Shown: in pieces, positions 19,502 to 21,707 of the stretch
Layout: every line of letters begins with the position of its first letter
Numbering within the stretch: position 1 is the stretch's first letter
From: a virus
DNA: 21,707 bases
Virus record (IMG/VR): IMGVR_UViG_3300015368_000155
Span: 1-21,707 of that record
Reading direction: 5' to 3' (one strand)
Made by a program: the position numbers and the translations under genes
The notes under the pieces: model-generated
The model's input: the letters and a program-made list of their open reading frames with translations, nothing else
Told to the model about the DNA's origin: nothing
Databases searched by the model: none

Positions 19502-19851
19502 TACAAACCTTCTCCAGGCGTTACATACACTGCTGAGTTTGCTGCATCACCAATAACTTTAGCGTACACATTGGCTGTTTGACTTACTTGTGGACCAGTA
19601 ATTGTCAAATAAGCATACGGTGGTACGGCAACAACATAAACTGGACCATTGTCTGGCAATGCCACATTAAATGTACTTGTTGCACTAATCCACACATAAG
19701 CAAAGTTATTTACATTATCGTTTGACAGATAATATTGGTTTGAAGGGCTTGTAGAAGTGATGGTAAATACATTAGATTCGGTATTGGCAGCGCCAGTAGC
19801 GATTACCTTTACCGTTTTCCCCATTGGTTGGAAAGCGATATTGTTAGCCAT
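19501..19851 (-). CDS. Small beta-rich probable virion protein (116 aa)
   Basis: A 116-residue protein with short alternating strands, rich in Val, Thr, Asn and Ala (VKVIATGAANTESNVFTITS, then YVWISATSTFNVALP, YVVAVPPYAYLTITG). Such composition is typical of small decoration, spike or tail-associated proteins. No known domain is recognised. The ATG at 19851 abuts the stop of the previous gene (TAAATG). Sits in the leftward late operon just before the holin. Confidence 0.7.
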   Translation of the reverse strand: MANNIAFQPMGKTVKVIATGAANTESNVFTITSTSPSNQYYLSNDNVNNFAYVWISATSTFNVALPDNGPVYVVAVPPYAYLTITGPQVSQTANVYAKVIGDAANSAVYVTPGEGL

Positions 19852-20106
19852 TTAGAAAATGTCCTTGCCACCAGCATTGCCAGGCTTAGTTGTAGCGGAG
19901 TTTTTGGTGTTTTTATTACCATCAAAATTCCATACAGAAACATACCCTGCTGGCATTTTTCCAGTTAAGGTAGTGTTGATTCCATCCATAGACCCATCTC
20001 TAGGTAATGGAGGGCGCACAGCAGTAGATGTTTGCTGGCTTTTTGACTGTTCTCTTTTATGAGGTGTACCACCTGTACTGCCTTTAGTTGTCGGTTTTAG
20101 GCTCAT
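19852..20106 (-). CDS. Small disordered late protein (84 aa)
   Basis: The ATG follows AGAGAGG with a good spacer; the gene starts 23 bases inside the upstream one. The product is Gly/Ser/Thr/Lys-rich and looks disordered (SLKPTTKGSTGGTPHKREQS), with one hydrophobic patch (MPAGYVSVWNFDG). No family recognised. Such proteins in late operons may be minor virion components; this is not shown. Confidence 0.65.
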   Translation of the reverse strand: MSLKPTTKGSTGGTPHKREQSKSQQTSTAVRPPLPRDGSMDGINTTLTGKMPAGYVSVWNFDGNKNTKNSATTKPGNAGGKDIF

Positions 20107-20299
20107 TTTGTTTCCTCTCTTTTACATTGACTATAAGGTAACTGAATACTACAAATATTGCTAGTGTCACCACTCTTTCCCACATGGGATTCCACATTGT
20201 CCAACCGCACATCACGCTTGATGCTAGTAGAGCTAAAATTGTTATCAAACGGTCTGTAATGATTCCTAATGCTAGGCGTACCAAGGCTACTGCTTCCAT
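20084..20299 (-). CDS. Small two-helix membrane protein (71 aa)
   Basis: ATG 20299 follows GGGGA with a short spacer and is preferred to the upstream TTG at 20311. The product has two hydrophobic helices: ALGIITDRLITILALLASSV (about 9-28) with MCGWTMW after it, and VVTLAIFVVFSYLIVNV (about 43-60), then a charged end (KERKQNEPKTDN). It may be a second holin-like or antiholin-like protein near the lysis cassette. Unproven. Confidence 0.65.
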   Translation of the reverse strand: MEAVALVRLALGIITDRLITILALLASSVMCGWTMWNPMWERVVTLAIFVVFSYLIVNVKERKQNEPKTDN

Positions 20300-20339
20300 A
20301 ATTATCCCCAAATGATCTATTCCAGATCACAGTTTAACC

Positions 20340-20546
20340 TTACTCATCGTTATCATCAACTGTTCCAAATCCTGATCCCCATTCATCGTCAGAAATCTTC
20401 TGTTTGAGCTTCTCAATGTTGACTGCACGATCAATAACCTTGCATTTATCGGTCAAAGAAGCAGTTTCATCTGCCATTACTTGTTTTAGCAATGTGCTTA
20501 CTGCTTCCTCTAAATCGGGGTTAACGCCTTTACTTTTTTTGCTCAT
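20340..20546 (-). CDS. Small acidic helical late protein (68 aa)
   Basis: Starts in an ATGA overlap with the preceding large gene. The product has a Lys/Ser start (MSKKSKGVNPDLEEAVSTLL), a helical middle (KQVMADETASLTDKCKVIDR), and an acidic tail (DDEWGSGFGTVDDNDE). In T7-like phages a small terminase lies near the holin, so a small terminase-like protein is one possibility, but the protein shows no diagnostic motif. Confidence 0.6.
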   Translation of the reverse strand: MSKKSKGVNPDLEEAVSTLLKQVMADETASLTDKCKVIDRAVNIEKLKQKISDDEWGSGFGTVDDNDE

Positions 20547-21707
20547 TTCTTATCCGATGGTCGAATCATGCCCTCAATAGCGGGGGTTGTACCAAGAGCT
20601 TCACCCAATCTTTGAGTAGCTCCCGCAGGTCTGTTTGCGTAACGCTGCGCTACACGAGCTGGTCTGCTGCGCAACGGAACACTCAAACCTCTAACTACTT
20701 CTGGCAACATTCCATGAGTTCTGACAGCGCCTTTAATTACTCCAGGCATATCTTCACCCGCAGATTCCCACCTTGCACGCAATCCAAGCTCTCTACCAAG
20801 CATCCCAAGATTATCAATATCTTGTGGGTTTCTACGCAATTGAGCAGAATCACCTACTTGTTTACCAAGGCGCTCTAAGCTAATGTTGCCTTGCTTAATA
20901 CCGTCTGAGTTGTACAAGTCCTCAAGAATCACTGTATTTCGGTATTGAGGTCTAATTTCTTTTAATTTTGCAGCCATTGCAGGATTCATGGATTCAATAG
21001 AACGATCCAAAACATCCACTAATTCATAGATTTCATGGGATTTTCCACGACTTCCAGCAGATCTAGCAGCTTGAGTTAGGGCATTACGCAAGCGTTGAAC
21101 ATCATCGCCTCTAACTTTTCCTGTTGAAATATTGTCAAGAATAGATTGAGCAGCACCTTTTACAGCACTTACGCCAGCAAATCCAAGTTCTTGTTCTCTA
21201 GCTAAAATGTTTTCAAGATGAGGTTCTATTGAAGGATCAATAGAGAAAGTCTTGCCTTTATATACTTTGTCAAACTCACTTCCAATGGATTTAAGTCTTT
21301 CTTTAATAAAATCTTGAGTAATTTCATCAACAGCTTTACCAGTACCATTGCTTGCCAATCTGTTTGCAAGTAATTGATTGTTTTTTGCGTTAAAAACAGC
21401 GCCTTTTTCAGCCACAGGAGAATCTGCGCGAACTTGAGATGGGGATAACTTAAATCCAAGGCGCTCTGCAATACCTGCAATACGCTCACCTTCTTTAGTA
21501 GTGCTGCCAACCATTGTGCCAACTGTTCTAGCGCCCATAGGTACAGCCATGCCTACATCGGCAAGAACTTCACCTGTTTTCTGCATAAAACCAGTTTTGG
21601 CAGGTGGTTCAATCCCAATTTCTTTAAGACCAGTGCGAACTTGTTTGGTTGTTGGAAAGAATTGACCTTCTCCACCTAATTTTTCGCCTTTACCACCAGT
21701 GGTTAAA
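20543..21707 (-). CDS. Internal virion / DNA-ejection-like protein, C-terminal part
   Basis: The frame is open to the window edge at 21707, so the ATG at 21586 is internal and the true start lies outside. Only the last 387 residues are seen: alternating helices (SPSQVRADSPVAEKGAVFNA, IPDSIEP-like segments, RGDDVQRLRNALTQAARSAG, DIDNLGMLGRELGLRARWES) and an Arg/Pro-rich C-terminus. Large helical proteins with this style, just upstream of lysis genes, are often internal core or DNA-ejection proteins of podoviruses. I recognise no enzyme motif, so this remains a positional inference. Confidence 0.6.
   Translation of the reverse strand, partial: LTTGGKGEKLGGEGQFFPTTKQVRTGLKEIGIEPPAKTGFMQKTGEVLADVGMAVPMGARTVGTMVGSTTKEGERIAGIAERLGFKLSPSQVRADSPVAEKGAVFNAKNNQLLANRLASNGTGKAVDEITQDFIKERLKSIGSEFDKVYKGKTFSIDPSIEPHLENILAREQELGFAGVSAVKGAAQSILDNISTGKVRGDDVQRLRNALTQAARSAGSRGKSHEIYELVDVLDRSIESMNPAMAAKLKEIRPQYRNTVILEDLYNSDGIKQGNISLERLGKQVGDSAQLRRNPQDIDNLGMLGRELGLRARWESAGEDMPGVIKGAVRTHGMLPEVVRGLSVPLRSRPARVAQRYANRPAGATQRLGEALGTTPAIEGMIRPSDKK

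Noticed and set aside
21586-21586. ATG at 21586 as start of the large right-edge protein
   Set aside because: The frame stays open upstream to the window edge with normal protein composition and no ribosome site at 21586, so this Met is internal.
1-21707. CRISPR array, integrase, or insertion sequence
   Set aside because: No regularly spaced long repeats, no transposase or integrase motifs and no attachment-site-like repeats were seen by reading both strands.

Overview
The window looks like part of a tailed double-stranded DNA phage genome. It carries a large terminase, a portal protein, a YqaJ-type exonuclease, a RecT-family annealing protein, a RusA resolvase, a three-transmembrane holin and an M15 peptidase endolysin, and no cellular housekeeping genes. 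A periplasm-crossing lysis set, several glycosyltransferase-like genes and an ArdC-type antirestriction protein suggest a Gram-negative host. A betaproteobacterial, probably aquatic host is my best guess by general resemblance and was not tested. The absence of tail tube or tape-measure genes next to the portal, and the internal-virion-like protein at the right edge, fit a podovirus, but that is inference.

Layout. (1) From 6330 down to 1, leftward: a packaging and head operon with three small genes, a GT-A glycosyltransferase, TerL, a small HTH-like protein, a zinc-ribbon-like protein, the portal, a 54-residue basic protein, two tandem 13-residue extremely basic mini-ORFs, and the start of the next head gene behind its own good promoter. 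(2) 6368-7084, rightward: a glycosyltransferase-like gene facing the other way. (3) 7085-7549: noncoding, rich in GATA/TATC repeats, with a sigma70-like promoter firing right; it is the best candidate for an origin or early control region. (4) 7550-13927, rightward: early region with ArdC, many small genes, YqaJ exonuclease, RecT, an SSB-like protein with an acidic Pro-Phe tail, a small secreted Cys-rich protein, RusA and a winged-helix-like protein. Six of these genes share a CCTAACT(A/C) box whose first base lies 20-25 nt before the start codon. (5) 13927-17258, rightward, translationally coupled: split thiamine-diphosphate enzyme alpha- and beta-like subunits with a small gene between them, a radical SAM/SPASM enzyme and a second GT-A-like protein. 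This is the most unusual cassette in the window. (6) 21707 down to 17242, leftward: the end of a large internal-virion-like protein, small proteins, holin, M15 endolysin, a secreted Cys-rich protein, an unknown, and a DUF2061 membrane protein.

How it fits together. Both leftward blocks run the same way. If the genome closes into a circle or is permuted, they form one long late operon (packaging, head, then tail genes outside the window, internal proteins, lysis) with the rightward early region between its two ends. Recombination proteins (exonuclease, RecT, SSB-like, RusA) are present, but no DNA polymerase, primase, helicase, RNA polymerase or integrase is seen here. Many genes overlap by ATGA, GTGA, TTGA or TAATG junctions, so translation is probably coupled through most operons. 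Several small genes given here (110-1, 294-253, 415-374, 599-435, 8701-8877, 9007-9177, 11696-11785, 12961-13119, 13572-13658) were found by reading the sequence directly, and several starts were moved to codons with a ribosome binding site or a coupled overlap.
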